Below, in pieces: positions 9,827-24,800 of a stretch of 64,000 nt of DNA. The notes below the pieces were generated by a model that had not been told where the DNA came from, ran no database searches, and saw only the letters and a list, made by a program, of their open reading frames with translations. The stretch comes from Undaria pinnatifida (taxonomy: Eukaryota > Sar > Phaeophyceae > Laminariales > Alariaceae). The position numbers and the translations under genes are program-made. The first letter of the stretch is position 1; each line of letters starts with the position of its first letter. Where the stretch lies: the NCBI GenBank assembly GCA_012845835.1, contig JABAKD010000010.1, forward strand, positions 11,298,973 through 11,362,972, given 5' to 3'.

Positions 9827-12800
9827 CTGCCTCTCGATGGACCTGGTAGCATCATAACGAACGGGTGAGCGGTTGCCGCGGAGAGGAGCAGACACGTTTG
9901 GAAGGGGAAGGAAGCAGAACAGCCTGACAAGCCTTTTCGACACTGCTGCAATGGTTGTGTGGTCGATGTGTACGAGGATGACTAACTGTGTAGCGTCACA
10001 TCCCACGGTAGGGGCTGCACGTTTTCGGGCCGAATCTTTCTGACCGGCTGGGCTCAACCTCGAGCTCAGAGTGTTGGACTTTCGGTTAGTGTGATAGATA
10101 AATATTATTGGGAATCGGGAACCGATAACAATAATATGTTGTTTGTTGTTCATAGAGAGAATTCGGCGTTATGGTTCATGTTCTCTGGCGGAGTACGAAG
10201 TACGTAGCTCGCACTTTGAATGCAGCTGCTGCTCGCAATGTTTGATTGATCGCGCTTGGGGGAATACCAAGTGGATACCGCACGGGACGGTGCTGGCAGA
10301 CTGGTAGAACACGCGAACAGACAGGGCTGTTGTTTACCGCTGGACAGCGGTCGCTCGCTGGACCAGATAATTCGTGATTTCTGAACTCTTGGTCAGTGTT
10401 ATGCTAACTTTACGAGTATCATAGGTAGATGTCGTACGAACATTGGTCGGGTTGCCTGAACGAATGTCTTCGAAGTCATGTCTCGGGTGAGGTATTTGAG
10501 CTCCTCGTGTCTGAAGCTCAGAAGCTTCTGCGCTGCACCCTTAGCGTGGGATTACTCTGTAGGAAAACCCTAACTCCAGCCTTACTTAGCCCCAACCCTC
10601 CCCAACCCCAACCCAATCCACCAACGTTTAGGGCTAGCTACCTTCGTCTCGTGCACTAGTGTGCGCCAACCATAAGTGCCGAGTAAATGGTGTAGTCTAC
10701 TATGATTAGAAGGGCGGGGGAGCATCCGTCCATCCACTCATCCATCCATGCATCCATCCTTCGTTTTATTATAGATATGTTGTTACGTCTATCCATAGCT
10801 TCATCGCATTTTGGCTGGTCGCTTCCTTCGCCGCCTGTGCCGCGGTACCACACAAACAATGCCCTGAGGCTTCACGAGAGTGCGTCGCTAGCGCTGGGGA
10901 CTGGAGATGGCCTTGGCTTCGGTAGGGGAGCCACCGCTGTTTTTCGTTTTGTTTTGTTTTTCAAGTGGTTCGGGTCCACTCGCGCGAGTGACCTCCCCCT
11001 GTTCCTATGCCTTCGTGACTGGTCTAACTTTTCTACATGAATACGCAGTGGAAAGGGTCGCTACGATGCTCGAAGGAAATCGCGCAAGGCCGTTTTGTCG
11101 GTGAGGTTGTACAGAGCCACTGGTACGAGTGTGATAGCCCCAAACCGGTAGCTAAGGAGGGGATCTTAGGATGTCCTACCGCGACCTTGGTCTGCTTGTG
11201 ACACGTTTCGATTGGAAACCAACACTGGAGGCGGCAATCGCGAAATAGATCGCTGAGCACCCAACCCAAACTTAAACAGAGAGTGAGTGATTTTGTGCCA
11301 ACAGAGAATGAGCTATTTGGGCCAACAGAGAACAAGTGATCTGGGTCTATCTCTCGGCGTGCTTCACTCTGGCACAAGGAAACTCCTACAGGGGTGGGCA
11401 GTGACTCGATCGAGGTTTCTGGCCTCGTGCAGCGGCAGCAGCAGCAGCAGCGGCAGCAGCGGCAGCAGCGGCAGCCGCCACGAACAGAACTCACTTGAAA
11501 TTATAACAGTTTTTTTTTTTGTTACTGTTTTTCAAAGAGGTAAGGCACCGGTCCCTAGGCTGAAAGAACCAAGGCATTCGCGTTCTCGACATGAGCACAT
11601 GGTACAGTGGCGTGGTGTCGCGGGGTCGTCTGGCGTGGGTAAAAACACGAGTAACGTCATTAGAACGGCACCCGCTATTTTTTAGGGAAAAATTACTTGA
11701 AACTAGTGTGGGAGACAACTTTTCTGCAGTAAAAGAAGTTACACTCTCCTCTCTCGGAAGCCAACACAAACAGGCGTACATGCGCAGGGCTTACGCACCG
11801 CACCGACCGGCTAAAAGCAAAACAAAAACCCGGCACCATATATGTACTAAAACTCACCAATCACATTCCTCCAGAAACTGAATGTTCCGCCTAATCTTTG
11901 CGGTCAGCTCCGGCGCCATGCCCCCGCCTCCCCTTGGCGCCGTATCTCTCGACGACAGGTGCCTCTCCAGTCTCGAAACCGCATCGGTCTTGTGGGACGC
12001 GCTGACATCTTCTCCCCGTTTGCCCTCGGCGTTGGCCCAGCCCCCGATTGCCGCCGCCGTTGCCGTACGCTGCGGCGTCTCCGCTCCCTTAGACTGTTCG
12101 CTCTGCTCCAATTGCCCTTGCGCCGACATCTGCGCTTGCACGATGGACCTGCGGGACATTTTTATACACAATAAAATCATTATAAATACCTGTCACCTGT
12201 GAGTTCGGATAACTTGGGGTCTGTGCGCGGTCTAAGGTGCTTATGTAGCGTCGGGATGGGCTAGTGTTATGGTTGGTGATGGTGCTGTTAACAGCGATGG
12301 GATTTTATGCGCGCGGAACTTCGATAGTTGGCAGGGACTATGTGGGGGTTGATCAGGGTCCGGACTTCCATATCCCGGTGGAGAGTGCTAAAAAGATTCT
12401 CTCTACGTTGAGGGGGAAGAGAACGTGGTAGATGAGGAGCCTACCACCGTTCCCGGCGCGCTCTTGTCGCCTTCGTAACCCTGAGCTACTGTAGCCGGTT
12501 TGAATTAATTATTGTTATATATGCATCCCTGCTGCTTGTTCGTCCGTGTTTGTGGTGCCGAGGGTGCAAGCAGGGCCTGCTCCCGTTGCCATTTCTTTGC
12601 TTCTGACCTCCGACAAAAGATAAATGTGTATATTGAGTTCTTCGTGGTCGATCACCTCACACACATTTCCCAGAGAAAGTAGAAGACGGCCACGCTATCG
12701 TACATTGACCCATTAGAAATTATCCCCTCTGCCTAATTATTTCTCAACGTCCGTGCGTGGCACAGAGAGGGGCGAGAAGCCAACACCTTTTCCACGGCGG

Positions 12801-15800
12801 CTCCTTCCTGTCACCTTATCCCTGCTCTATCCCCCTGAAATATCCCTTCCAGTAGTAGTAGCACATTGGTAGGTACGGGAATTTAGGGGAATTGTTCGGG
12901 AAGGGCAGAGTGAGCGAGGAGGTGACCGCGGCCGCGGCAAAGGAGACGGCAGCAGCGGCCCTTCTTCTCGCGGAAGCCGGAGGGAAACGCGGCGCGTGTC
13001 GGGAGCAAAAACACCGACGAGATGACAACGCGTTTTGCCGCTTACGGCCGCGACCGGCACGCGTTTTCGTTTGCCGGGCTCCCAGGACCAAATACCGTAA
13101 CAGGGGGTGCCCTCCACTACTTTTCTCGACCGACCGTGCGCTATTTTTTTTTTCTTTTTTCGGACGCTTGCTACGATAGAAGAGGTATACCTTTTTTGGG
13201 GCGAAAATTGTTTCTGAATGACGGGGGCTCCCCTTGACCCAAAATCGTCGAGAAAACAAAAATAATAATACAAAGGACATTTTTTTCTTTTTTGCGTGAC
13301 ATCTCGTTGAGTACCTAGGGCCATGGAATATGTTCATCCGGTATCATAGCAGTTTTATTTCTCTCCAAAATCAGTTTTTGGGGTTTTAGAAGGACATGCC
13401 TTAATCTCCCAAAGCTAGGGGTAGTACTAACAAAAAAAAGCGGTGCACCTCTTATCGTAGCACGCGTTCTCCACTCGCAAGAGGTTTTTGCCCTCAGCCA
13501 TAGTATGAGCAAGCCGTGGTCACGGATGTCTTCCCTTCTCCCCCCCCCCCCCCCCCCCCCCCCGTACATGCCTTCGTTTTTATCGCGCACAGGGTTCAGC
13601 ATTCCTACTTTTCAGCTTTTTCAAAAGCTCGTCGCGAAGTTTGGTAAATTACGCTCTCGCATTTAATTTTTTACGCAAAAAAAATAAAAAATACGAGCAC
13701 GAGTATCCACTCGGTGAGGCTTGCATGCGAGAAAGACGCTCACAAGCGAAGGTCCAAAGGTGGCCCTCCTGCCGTTGCCTCAGAGTAGAAGCCACGTAGC
13801 GGGAGATTGTGACGTGAACAAGGGAGGAGGTAATGAAAGAAGACGGATGGATGTGACACGGATAAGTTTCTGTACCTTAAAAAAACGGCCGAGAAAAACG
13901 ATCGCTACCCTAAAGAAGTAGATGGTGGCCATATATAGATAGACGGCCAAACAAGAAGGAGACACTATGCTAAGCAAACAGGTTTTAATGTGCGTATATG
14001 AAAGGAACGTGCTGAGCGCCCCTGGTGTTGGACTTATCTCTAGTAGGAGCAGGAACGGTGCTCCGTCTCGAAAGGGACGTGAAGCCAATGATAAATGGGC
14101 GAAATGACTTAAGGCAAGCAACGAATGCGTACGCACAAGGTGCAGAAGTCCGACTTCGCAGGCGGTTCTCAGCACGAACGCAGCTCAACCTTCACGCGAC
14201 TCGCCGAAACACTCCAAGGCGCTTCGCGCTTGGTGCACGCGATGTCTGCCTGGTCGGTGAAAACCCGACGTGCTCCGTCCTGACATTGTAGGGATGCGAG
14301 GGTCTATACGGCCTATTGTGATAGGGCGTAGTTTGGGTAAGCTATTGGTTAACCTTTCGCAAGTGGTCAAACGGACTAATAACTCACCAATACCTTAATA
14401 AGTGGCGTCGTCGGCAGGACCATGGGTTTTTTGGGTGGTGGGTTCAAATCCCACATCCACCATAATAAAACTCTTTCAGACTTTCCCCATGATTGAACTT
14501 GAAAAATACTCTCCCCGGTATACCCAGGAGATGAAACCGCTTGGATATTGACAGGCCCCGCCCGTATATCCGGCCGATCTGCTTTCCCGCCGTTTCAGGG
14601 GGGGAGTGTTACAAGGCTTAGTTTGGGTAAGCTATTGGTTAAGCTTTCGCAAGTGGTCAAACGGACTAATACTCCACTAATTCCTTAAAAAATGGCGTCG
14701 TCGACATTCCAGACTTTCGCCACGTCGAACTTGAAAAATACTCTCCCCGGTATACCCAGGAAATGAAACGGCTTGGATATTCACAGGTCCGCCGGTATGT
14801 CAGGCCGACCTGCTATTCCGCCGCCACTAATACCTTAACACTACGGTCATACGACTACGGCCATAGCACGAAAGGAGCGCACCTTCCCCCGCCCCCCATC
14901 GTGCCCTTGGCCTGCCAGTGTCTTCGGAGGTCTCACCTACGTACCGCTGGTGACGCCGACATTTGCTTCTCGAGCCACGAGTTCCGAGCCTTCAGCTCCT
15001 TGATGCACAGCTCAAACTCGTCCCGCTCCCTCACCAGCGCGATGAGGGAATCTTTATGTTCTTCCTGTCAGCAAGGCACGGTTTAGATTTTGTTTTTGTG
15101 AGAAAAAATAACTTAGACCACATGAGGGAAAAAGGGACGTGTGTGTGTCATTGTCTGGATAGAGTGAACTCGACGTTGTCGTTCGAGGCCTTGTCGAACG
15201 GGCAGAGGGTGTGGGACGCGGTGTCCTCCTGCCATGCATGGTCATCCTCTTAAGGTCATAGACCCCCGCAACTTCTATAATGCCGGCACGGAGCACGTTG
15301 GGGTTTCACCAATGAGACAGGCGTTACGAGCACCGCGAGCACGAAGCGCCGCGGGGTGTTCGGCGAGTCGCATGAAGGGTGAGTGGCTGCATCCCACGAA
15401 AGAGCCGCTTGTGAGGCGGACTTCGACACCTTAGACGTACTTTCCTGTGCCTGTAGCGACAGCTGGTTGGGGGGGGGGGGGAAGCTTCAGGTTACAGTGG
15501 GTATCTTAATTTAAGAGCATCCCGTGAGAAGCAGAAACAGGCGTCCTTTACTACATGTTGTTCCTATCTGTCGCGGGAGATGTATGGCTTTAAGTATGGC
15601 GGGACATACATGTCGATTTGACCGCTCTTAGGTCCCGAATGCTCTTGTTTTGCATGCTCTTAAATCGGGTCCCCCACATTTCATGTGTTGGATCTCGTCC
15701 TTATTCATCGACATGCACATGGGAGATAGTCAGACCACACACAAAAGAGGTAAAACAAAGCTTGAAACCGAAGGCATTATTTTTCTGTATTTTTTTTTTC

Positions 15801-18800
15801 CCCCCCTGCTCCAATGAAAAATACCAAGTCAACCTCTAAAAACGTTGATCGGTGGCATGTGGCTGCCGCGGAACTTTTCGATGACTGTTCTCACCTTTTC
15901 CCGCAAGAGTTTGAGCTCGCCCATGGTGGCCTCCATGTCCTCCCTATCAAGCCCCGCTTTCTGCTGAACTTCCACAACTGCGGGGCTGAAACGCGCAAGC
16001 TGCGCCATCTCCGTTTCGTACGAGTCGACCTTTGGAGCCTCGGGCCTGTTTTGATTATTTTTTCGCTGTTATTGGGACTTTTTCGTCAAGTATTTCAGGT
16101 CTGATTAGGGCAACATATTTCCGTATCTTCTGAATGAAGTCGTTGGATTTTGGATTTTTTTTTTTTTTCATGCATAAGCCGGTGCGGTGTGATTGAAACG
16201 AGCGCTTACACGTTTGCCAGATGGCAAAATGCAGTAAAATGCTACCGACCGCGTGCTACGATAGATCGACTCACGAGGCACTTTTTTTTGTTTTGGCCGA
16301 GAAAAAACTATTTTAATTTTGTGAAATGACCGAGCTCCTCAGCCCAAGCTCGTCGCACCACGAGCTGTCATTACAGTTTTTGCAAAAACAAGAACCTCCA
16401 TTGTTTTTATACTATAGACCATGGGGTTGGCCGTCTCATCGCGTTGAACTCTCGTTTTGGTCAAGATAAGGTTTTTGGGTGGGGGGGGTATAGAGGTCCT
16501 CGAGCAGCCACCCTTGGAAGGCAAGTGGTTCACCCCCCTTGCCACCGGTGGCATGTGTCTAAAATACATGTCAATAGTATGGAATCACCCTGCTACGTAT
16601 ACTATAGGGTTTTCACTTTTTCGGGGGAGGCCAAACGTTTTTGACTGGGTGAGCCCTCCGCTCAAGCGTGTCGATATCGGTCAAGGACACATGCTAGGAT
16701 AGAGGTATACCTTTTTTTTGGCTATTTTGTTTTCTGAACGACTTAAGACACTCCTTAACCCATAATCGTCGGGAAAATAAATAAATAATAATAGGCTACT
16801 TAGTTTTTTGCTGCGTGGTTCTTCTTCTCGTTGTATGCCTAGGCCATGGGAGAGTTTTCATCCGATACCATAGTAGTTTTTTTTCCTTTTTTTTTTCTCC
16901 AAAAAAATCAGATTTTTGGGAGAGGTCTTAAGCTCCCCAAATTGAGGGTGGTCGGTACAATAAGATCAAGGGGGCTGTTTACAGACACAGGTCACCCTTT
17001 GCTGGTTTCTCTGTCACATCCAGGTTCCACGTTGGTCACTCCCTTGTACCAGATAAGCTCTCTCTTGTGTTAGTTCCACACACGCCGCGGACGAACTGAA
17101 TAGCGGGAAATTCCGCGAGGCAAAAGCAAAGCATCATCCTCTTGTTTTCCTATACGCACATGCCCTCAAAGGCATATGAAACCCTTTTATATCCAGCCGT
17201 ATCCCATATCTTACGCCTTGTTAGGCTCCCAGGAGAATACCACAACAGTAGAACTGGAGAAAGAGTGGGGCACCTCTGCCACCACCACCTTAGAAGGCGT
17301 TTTAAGATGGTATTTTACGAGTATATTTTTTGTTTCAGGACTACTACTGCTGCTGTGGCGCTTACACACGTTGAGCGGGTTGCGCGTGGCGCGAGACGCG
17401 CAAGCGAGCGAAATATCTCTACAAAAGTCATGTTTTCGGGTGAGATATTGAGCTAGCTCCTCGTGTTAGGAAGGAGCTCCCTCAGAAACTTCTTAAAATC
17501 TTCTGCACCCCTAGCGCGGGATGGCTCCCATGCCGGAGCGGGTCGGTGATTACACCCTGCAACAATATTGAAAGGGGGGAAACGGAACGTTGCCGTGGCA
17601 AAGCGCTCGAGCTGCACCGGATGTCCGTTTCGTGCTCGAGTCGATCTTAGGAGTTTCCGTGCCTGTATGATACTTACGACACGAGTCATCCCACGGTAGG
17701 GGTTGCAGTTGTATGATTGCGCTAAAACGCCCCTGGCCGATTGAGCTCCTCATGTGAGGAACGGCCGGCCATTGAAGTCATTTCACGAGTACATTTTATT
17801 TTTGGACTAAGGCAGCATAGAAGCTTGGTCGGGTTGTGCGACCGAATGAATGCCTTCGAAGTCATTCTTCGGGTGAGATATATATATTTTTTTTTGAGTT
17901 CATAATGTGAGGACCTCAGGGACTAATCGAAGATGCTGCACCCGTACCGTGGGACGGCTCTTAACGTATGATATGAGTTTGGGTCGTCGTACTTTTTTTT
18001 TTTTACGGATTTTGAGTGATCGCGGTCTTCATTTTTGTGCCTGTTCGCCATGTTTTGTGACTAACATTCACGGTGCAAACGGTGGGATGGTTGGCATGCT
18101 GACAGTAACAACAGCAACGATTACTTGACACGCCATAATAGGCTGATTGTATGATCTATGTGAGCAAGAAGATGTTAGTTTCATTGACCGCGTTAGAGGG
18201 TGATGCATGATACATATGTGTACATGAAGATTCAAAACTAATTAACCATACCAAGAGGGTTCATGGCTCTTAGACCCGTTTTCTCTTCGTTCGGCATATT
18301 ATATCTGAAAATCAATCGGAGATAAGATTGTCTTCGGTTTTCAAATATTTCATTATCGGTTCTGTTTATTAAAATAGAACGAAACCAAAGCCGAAGACGA
18401 ATACGAAGCCGGAGCCGAATTCGAGGTCGACAACGAAGACGTTCCGACTCTTCGTTTTCGGCGGTGGCGTGGGAGCTTCGGTAATTGGTCCGCCGGTCAC
18501 TATGATCACCATCGTTGTGGTCTCAGCGCTATACGGGCCACCATCCACGTACTTTACGTTCTTGGTTTCTGTTCTCGCCTTGCCTGTTGAGTAATGATAA
18601 AACGATGCGAATAAAAATCGCTGTCAACGACTCGTCGCCCGACACACCTGACGCTTCGCGTTGTAAAAAATCATCGTATAGAAATCCTTTGTCGTATGCT
18701 AGACCAGAAGGGAGCATCGAAACGTCGCCAAACCTCGTCGCGGAGCTGGCTGCACGATGTTGCTGTAAAGGAAATTTTTACGATGTGCATGCGGGCGCTG

Positions 18801-21800
18801 CAAGAAGAGTAGTTACCACTCTGCAAGAGTAGTTACCACGCTCTAAACGAAAACATTAGGACCGCGTTTTCGTTTTTTAACATGACTGCACCAAACGGTC
18901 GATGTTGGTTTCTCGAAAGCGTGTGTGCGATGGGCAGCGCCTGCTGCAGGCTACCGATTTGAACGTAAACCTTTGGACATTTTTTCATTAATACTATGAC
19001 TACCAAAAGGGCTCTACATCTCTGTTCCGATTGCTATTTTTAGTCTGCAACACGCACAGGGGGGGGGGGGGGGGGGGTGTACTAGATAGTCATGCATGGC
19101 CGTAGTCTTAAGACCATAGACCCTCGCATTCCTACGATGCCGGGACGGAGCATGTCGGGTTTTCACCGACCAGGCAGGCATTACTTCCTTCCACCAAGCG
19201 CGAAGTGCCGTGAGGTGTTCGGCGAGTCGCATGAACGGTGAGCTGCATCCTACAAATAACCGCGTGTGAGGCGGACCTGCATATGGGTGACAGCTTCAAT
19301 GAGTTAATAAAATTTCCGGTATGCCTCCTTTCAGAGGAGGGGAGTCTCACTTGCGGGTTAAGCTCTGTAGGGCTGCCTTGAGAGATTTCACCTCCGCTTC
19401 TAGTTGAGCCACACGCACCCCTTTCGACTCCGCCGCCTCTCGATATCGGAGCGCCTGGCTTGCGTTGATACACAGTTTCGGCACGCGCAAAGAAATACAG
19501 GATGCACTGTTTTGCCGAGACAAGGCTAATAAGAGCAACGGGCGTAGCCATGCAGTTCGCGCGAAGCAACGAAGGGTTCATTTGTTTTTTCGTCGAACAA
19601 AGCCGGGAGCAACGGGCGAAGCGACATACCACACGCAGGAGCAAAATGAACACAGGGTGTGATGCACTGACTTGCCGTCGAACAAGAGTTGAGAGAAAAA
19701 ACTGGCGAGCCCTTTCGAAAACCTGTCCGAGGGCATGATGCTGCTCGATCGTGTACACGCCAACGCTCATGCAAGACGCTTTTTCGGTCTCAAGACGTTT
19801 GCAGATTGTCCAGGCATTGTTTGCATCCAGGTGTTGGCGGTCATCCTGACGTTGTTTGCAAAGCCTACGTTTCGTGTTGCGAGGCCAACCGACGCTACAC
19901 ATAATAAAGCCACCAGAAAACACGCTGAGACCTGGTCAAGTGACCGACATCGACATCAATTTTTCAGTGGTGGAAACCCTGATAGTGCCAGCATGTGCCA
20001 GCCAACAATAACGGCAGCATACGGGACACCGGCACTATTAGCTATAGTATCGATGCGGTAGTGTAGCGCAGCAGGTTCCGATCGTGTCAAGCGATTTTAC
20101 CGGCACTATACCAGCAGTAGGCACTTGTTCAACCCGCATTAGACCGGCAGTAGGCACTGTTCAACCTGCACTGTACCGGCAGTAGGCACTGTTCAACCCG
20201 CACTATACAGGCAGTAGGCACTTGTTCAACCCGCATTATAGCGTCAGCAGGCACTGTTCAACCGGCACTATACCGGCAGTAGGCGCTGTTCAACCCGCAC
20301 TATACCGGCAGTAGGCACTGTTCACCACGCATTACACCGGCAGTAGGCACTGTTTAACCGGTACTATACCGAGAGTAGGCACTGTTCAACCGGCACTATA
20401 TCAGTAATAGGCACCGCTGAACCCGCATTATACCTGCAACAGGAACTGTTCAACTGGCACTACCGGGAGACCCCCATTGCTATCGTATCCACGTGGTTGT
20501 GTTGACGCAGAGACAGCCATGCATTGTTGCCGATCAAAAATACTGCTGTAACATTTCGCCGACGCTTCAACTCTTGTATAGTTTGGGATCAACGAGGACT
20601 CTCTGCTGCAATCAGCCGGAGACTCTCACCCAGGGCTACTAATCCCGCGTTGATTCGATGGTAGTCAACGCGGCACCTCGTCGCAGAGAGCAGTTACCCC
20701 GGTGAAATAAATACTACAAAATATAACTGATGTCGTTGTCGGCGTGTCTCGCGCACAGTGATGGGCGGGCGGGATGGTCTGTTTTCCCTAACCGCTTCCT
20801 ACTCTCTCTATCTAGCTGCTGCACGGGAGCCGACGATGCAAGTGGGATCGTCATGCTCTTTCTGTACAGCTATAAGGCTTTTCTCCCACCCGGGGACGTC
20901 CTTCTTCCGTTCCCGGGGTTTTGCTCCGAGATTACGTTTCCAACAGATCAAGGCTACGTGCGATAAAATTCGATTAAAACCGACGAGCGTTTCAGGAACG
21001 CCGGTCCTCTGCGCGATACCAATTGAAGGCACGCATCAGGGAGGGAAGAAGGGCCGACCCCCTGTGACCATGCCTTGTCCAGTAAGCGGGAAAGTAAAAG
21101 CGAGATTGGAAAAATAAAAATAAAAACGTAGCGGGGGATCCCTCACTCCTTGGGGCCACGATAGCGCGAGTGGCTACCTCATGCGAGTGGCTATCTATGA
21201 AAACATTCGTTTCGGCTGGGCTATGAATATGCTTCGAAGCACGCAAAGAAAACACGTTGGGATCCCCGTTTCGAGCAAGGTAACCAAGCCGCGCTCACAA
21301 GTGTCCGAATATCGGAAAGAGGAAATTTAAATGCGGATACCCCCCCCTGCCGGCTTTAGTAACCCTATTAGAACCACACCCTTGCCTTTGGGAACGAAGC
21401 ACATGGGGTTAGTCCGGGTTAAGGAAACGTTTTCAGTTCTATCGGGCTCAAGCCCATCTGCTGCTGCTGCACCTGTTGCTTCGCCGAAGCCTCGGCCCGT
21501 TGCAATCGGTCGACCGTTCCGCCGATGACCGCTTTTCTGGTCGACGCCCTCCCCGTTATCTCCGCCTCCGCCGCCGTCAGCTGACGTCGCAAAGCAAGGA
21601 CCTGGTGGAGCAGGGAAACGTTTTTACCTTTACTGCACATCGCCGAGTAATGGGAATGCCGAGCGAAGCTTCTTCAACGGTAGAAATGAAGCTATGTACC
21701 CGGAGGGAGAACGAGCGACACCTGTAGCCACGGTTTGTCCAGAAGATGGGAAATAAAAAAAGTCGTTCTGCGGCAGCCCCTCCCACTTTTATTTGAATCG

Positions 21801-24800
21801 CTGGTTTTGAAACCAGCTCCCGGCCGTATCTCCTGAAATGCTGTGCCTCTTGCCACCCCGACGTCATCGTTCGATAGATATCATAGTACTTTGCGAACAA
21901 GAAAATGGATTACAATACATTTTTTCATAGCATCCTTCCTCGTATCGAGCAGCCATGAAACGTTGTTGAAAGAAAATCGCCGTTTTTTTCGAAGGGGGGG
22001 GGGCTATCGTAGAGTCAGTCAAAAGTGACGACTGAAAATGGGCGAAACAAATAGATAGGCAGTACAACTTCGGGTCGCGCGCTCGTACGGCTAAACGCAA
22101 GAAGCTTCGGGCAATCGCACCTCCGGGACGGAGAGCACGGTCACGGATACATGCGCCACGGAATGCGCGCGGTCGAGGTTCGCTTCCGACGCGGGAGGCA
22201 AAAGTTAAGCAGAGCGTAGTGCCCGCGTCACCGTTGTGGGGATGACGGGGGGACGAAGGGTTCCACTTTCGACTTCCTCGTTGCGAAAAGGCATTGTTGA
22301 AGATTTCGACTTGACGGCCGTGAAACATGCGCAGTTGCGGTCGTGTTCGAACGCCGACAGGCGGCCGAATCCATGCAATGGCAATCCGCGGAGGGATGAT
22401 CAGGGTTACCGGTTTCCCTAACGCTCTAGAAGGCGGGCAGGAAGGCGAACTGGCGTTGATGCCACCACAGACTACCACCGACCCCCACTATTAGCATGCA
22501 GTGGGCATGGAGGGTAATCGGTACCACAATACACTCCTTCCGGGTGGGAGAGGCGGCGAGCCATAGCATGGACGACACATCTAGGACGACACATCTGGGG
22601 ACGTTCTCATGGAACACGTGGGGCGAAAATCCGCGACCGTCACACCCAGATACGTAGGCGTAGCAGGGTCTGCAAAACGAGGCGGGGGTCAGTGGTGTTC
22701 TCGTGAAACGGCGTCCATAGACGCAGAGGTCTGGCCGCTGTCCGAATAGTTTGCAAGTTCGTGGGCAGCACCCCCGCGGGACAATCGAATCCAGACCCAC
22801 AAGTGACCAGGATGTGAGTTGGTGTGAAGATGCGGCCTCGAAAGGCCTGAATTTATCCGCATTTAAGATTATAAGGTTGGCGTTTTTATGTTCGGGATAG
22901 TCAGGAAATAGATCGGAGGCACGTGCCTCCGATCTCAGAAGTCATCCGGGGCTCTGGTGGAATCGCAAAAAAGCTGCGTCGCCACGAAGGCCAAGAAAGC
23001 GAGCACTCTCCGAGGACCTGCTCAATTTGGCAGACCTCCAGGGGACACTCTGTGTCCCCGCCCAATACTTCTACATTGGGGTGAAATATGGACGGAGAGC
23101 AACTCGTCGAAAGGACCAAGGCTAGAGAATTGTAGTACCGTATCATACCGTATCATACCCTCTTACTGCACTACCGGTCTGTCTGAGCCACTCGCGCGAA
23201 CGGCTCTCCCCATTGCAACAAACCTTTGAGGCGATTAGGTTGTTGCGGCGTAGCTAAGCTTTCCCCGGCGGTGTCATGGCGCAAGCACGAAAGCGTTAGA
23301 TCGCAACTCGCGCGAATGAGCCCGGCCCGCTGAAGAAAGAGCCCCCGAAAGTGACACCGTTAACCGCGGCATCGAGAGAAGGGGGGAGGAAGAACCAACA
23401 AAGCGTGGGTGTGATTTCATGCCGCGGCAGCGAGGCGTCATTGATCCTAAACTACACGCTGACCAAACCGACGTCGAAATGTTACAACAGTGATCTCGGA
23501 GCCAAAAGACGGGGACGAAAGAAGTGGGTCCCCGGGGTCGGAGACACCCCTCCTGTTGCGCAGACGAAGAGAGGTGGAAAAAACCCATCTTGATCGACCC
23601 TTACAACACCACAAAAAAACAAGATGAGAAGATGTTAGGGAAAAACAGACCATCCCGCCCACCCGTCGGGTTCGCGAAGGTCGCGGACAGCGACATCAAA
23701 TTTTTAGCAGTATTTGTTTTACAGGCGAATCAACGCAGGGGTAGTGGCCCTGGGTGAGAGTTTCCGGCTGATCGTAAGCAGAGAGGTCATATGAAATCAC
23801 ACAATATAATACGGATTAAAACCGAGGACGGAATGTTGCAACAGAAACTTCGGGTTTGCTGGATTCGTGCCGATGGTATAAAATCTTGTCGCAGCAGTGT
23901 TCATCCGTGACCGCCGCTTGTCCAGAAGGTCGCTGAGGGTAAACACCTCTTACGAGCTGAGTAAAAAGCGAAACATATACTGAAGTATAGTATATATATG
24001 TGCCTAAAGGGGACCCGAACCCGGCAAAGCGACGGCATACCCCCGACATACGCAAAGCGTTTTTTTTTTCAAATGTGTAAAGACCGGGGTAACAAGAACA
24101 TTACACCGGTACATAGTCCTCCATATTGTCCTTGCTTGTCGTTGTCACGCCCTTCGATGTCCTGGCTATGTGGGCTGGCAGATTTGTTTGGTTCTCTCGA
24201 GAAAATTGGGCACCCTTTATGCCCCAGCGAACATCGCTTGTTCTGCAGGGAGGGGGGGGAGCGGGGTTGTTATGGGGAGGGGGGGGGGGAGGGGATGCAC
24301 GGGTTGGCGCAACGCACCTTTCCATTCTGCAGCCTGATCCTTCGACGCAGGTCCTTGTTTTCCGTGTGCCACTTCTGGAACGTTTGCAGCTGCCGCCGAA
24401 ACTCCTTTCCCTCTAAGGCCGCCAAGTTTTTTTCTCGTCGAGCGTTCTTTCGGCACCTTGCGGCGGCAGAAAAAAACAAAACAAAACAGAAAAACAAAAA
24501 AATAATATCCAGAAGGGTGTACGGCTGAAAAAATTCCCCCTGTTCAGCCTTTCGCTCCGATGACGGTATTATACGCACTAGAAAATAGAAAACGTCGCCC
24601 TCGGCCCCGCTGGAAGAAGTTTGGCGTGCAAATGACGCGAAAAGCAACAGCCAGGAACGTCCGCTCTCGGGGGCGGCATGGCATGGTAGCCCCGAGTTTA
24701 TTGGCTGATTTCGTTCCCCGCGTGAGCAACAACCTCGCTTCTTGTCACCTACGGATGTCGATCGCTGTTTTTTTTTCTCATCTTCCTATCTATGCTTCAA

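Noticed and set aside
14440-14475. A functional tRNA gene
   Set aside because: Only the T arm and 3' acceptor strand are present. No D arm, anticodon arm or matching 5' acceptor strand could be found upstream.
20085-20475. CRISPR-like regular array
   Set aside because: Whole 32 base units repeat with point variation and there are no constant repeats separated by unique spacers. The context is a eukaryotic intron.
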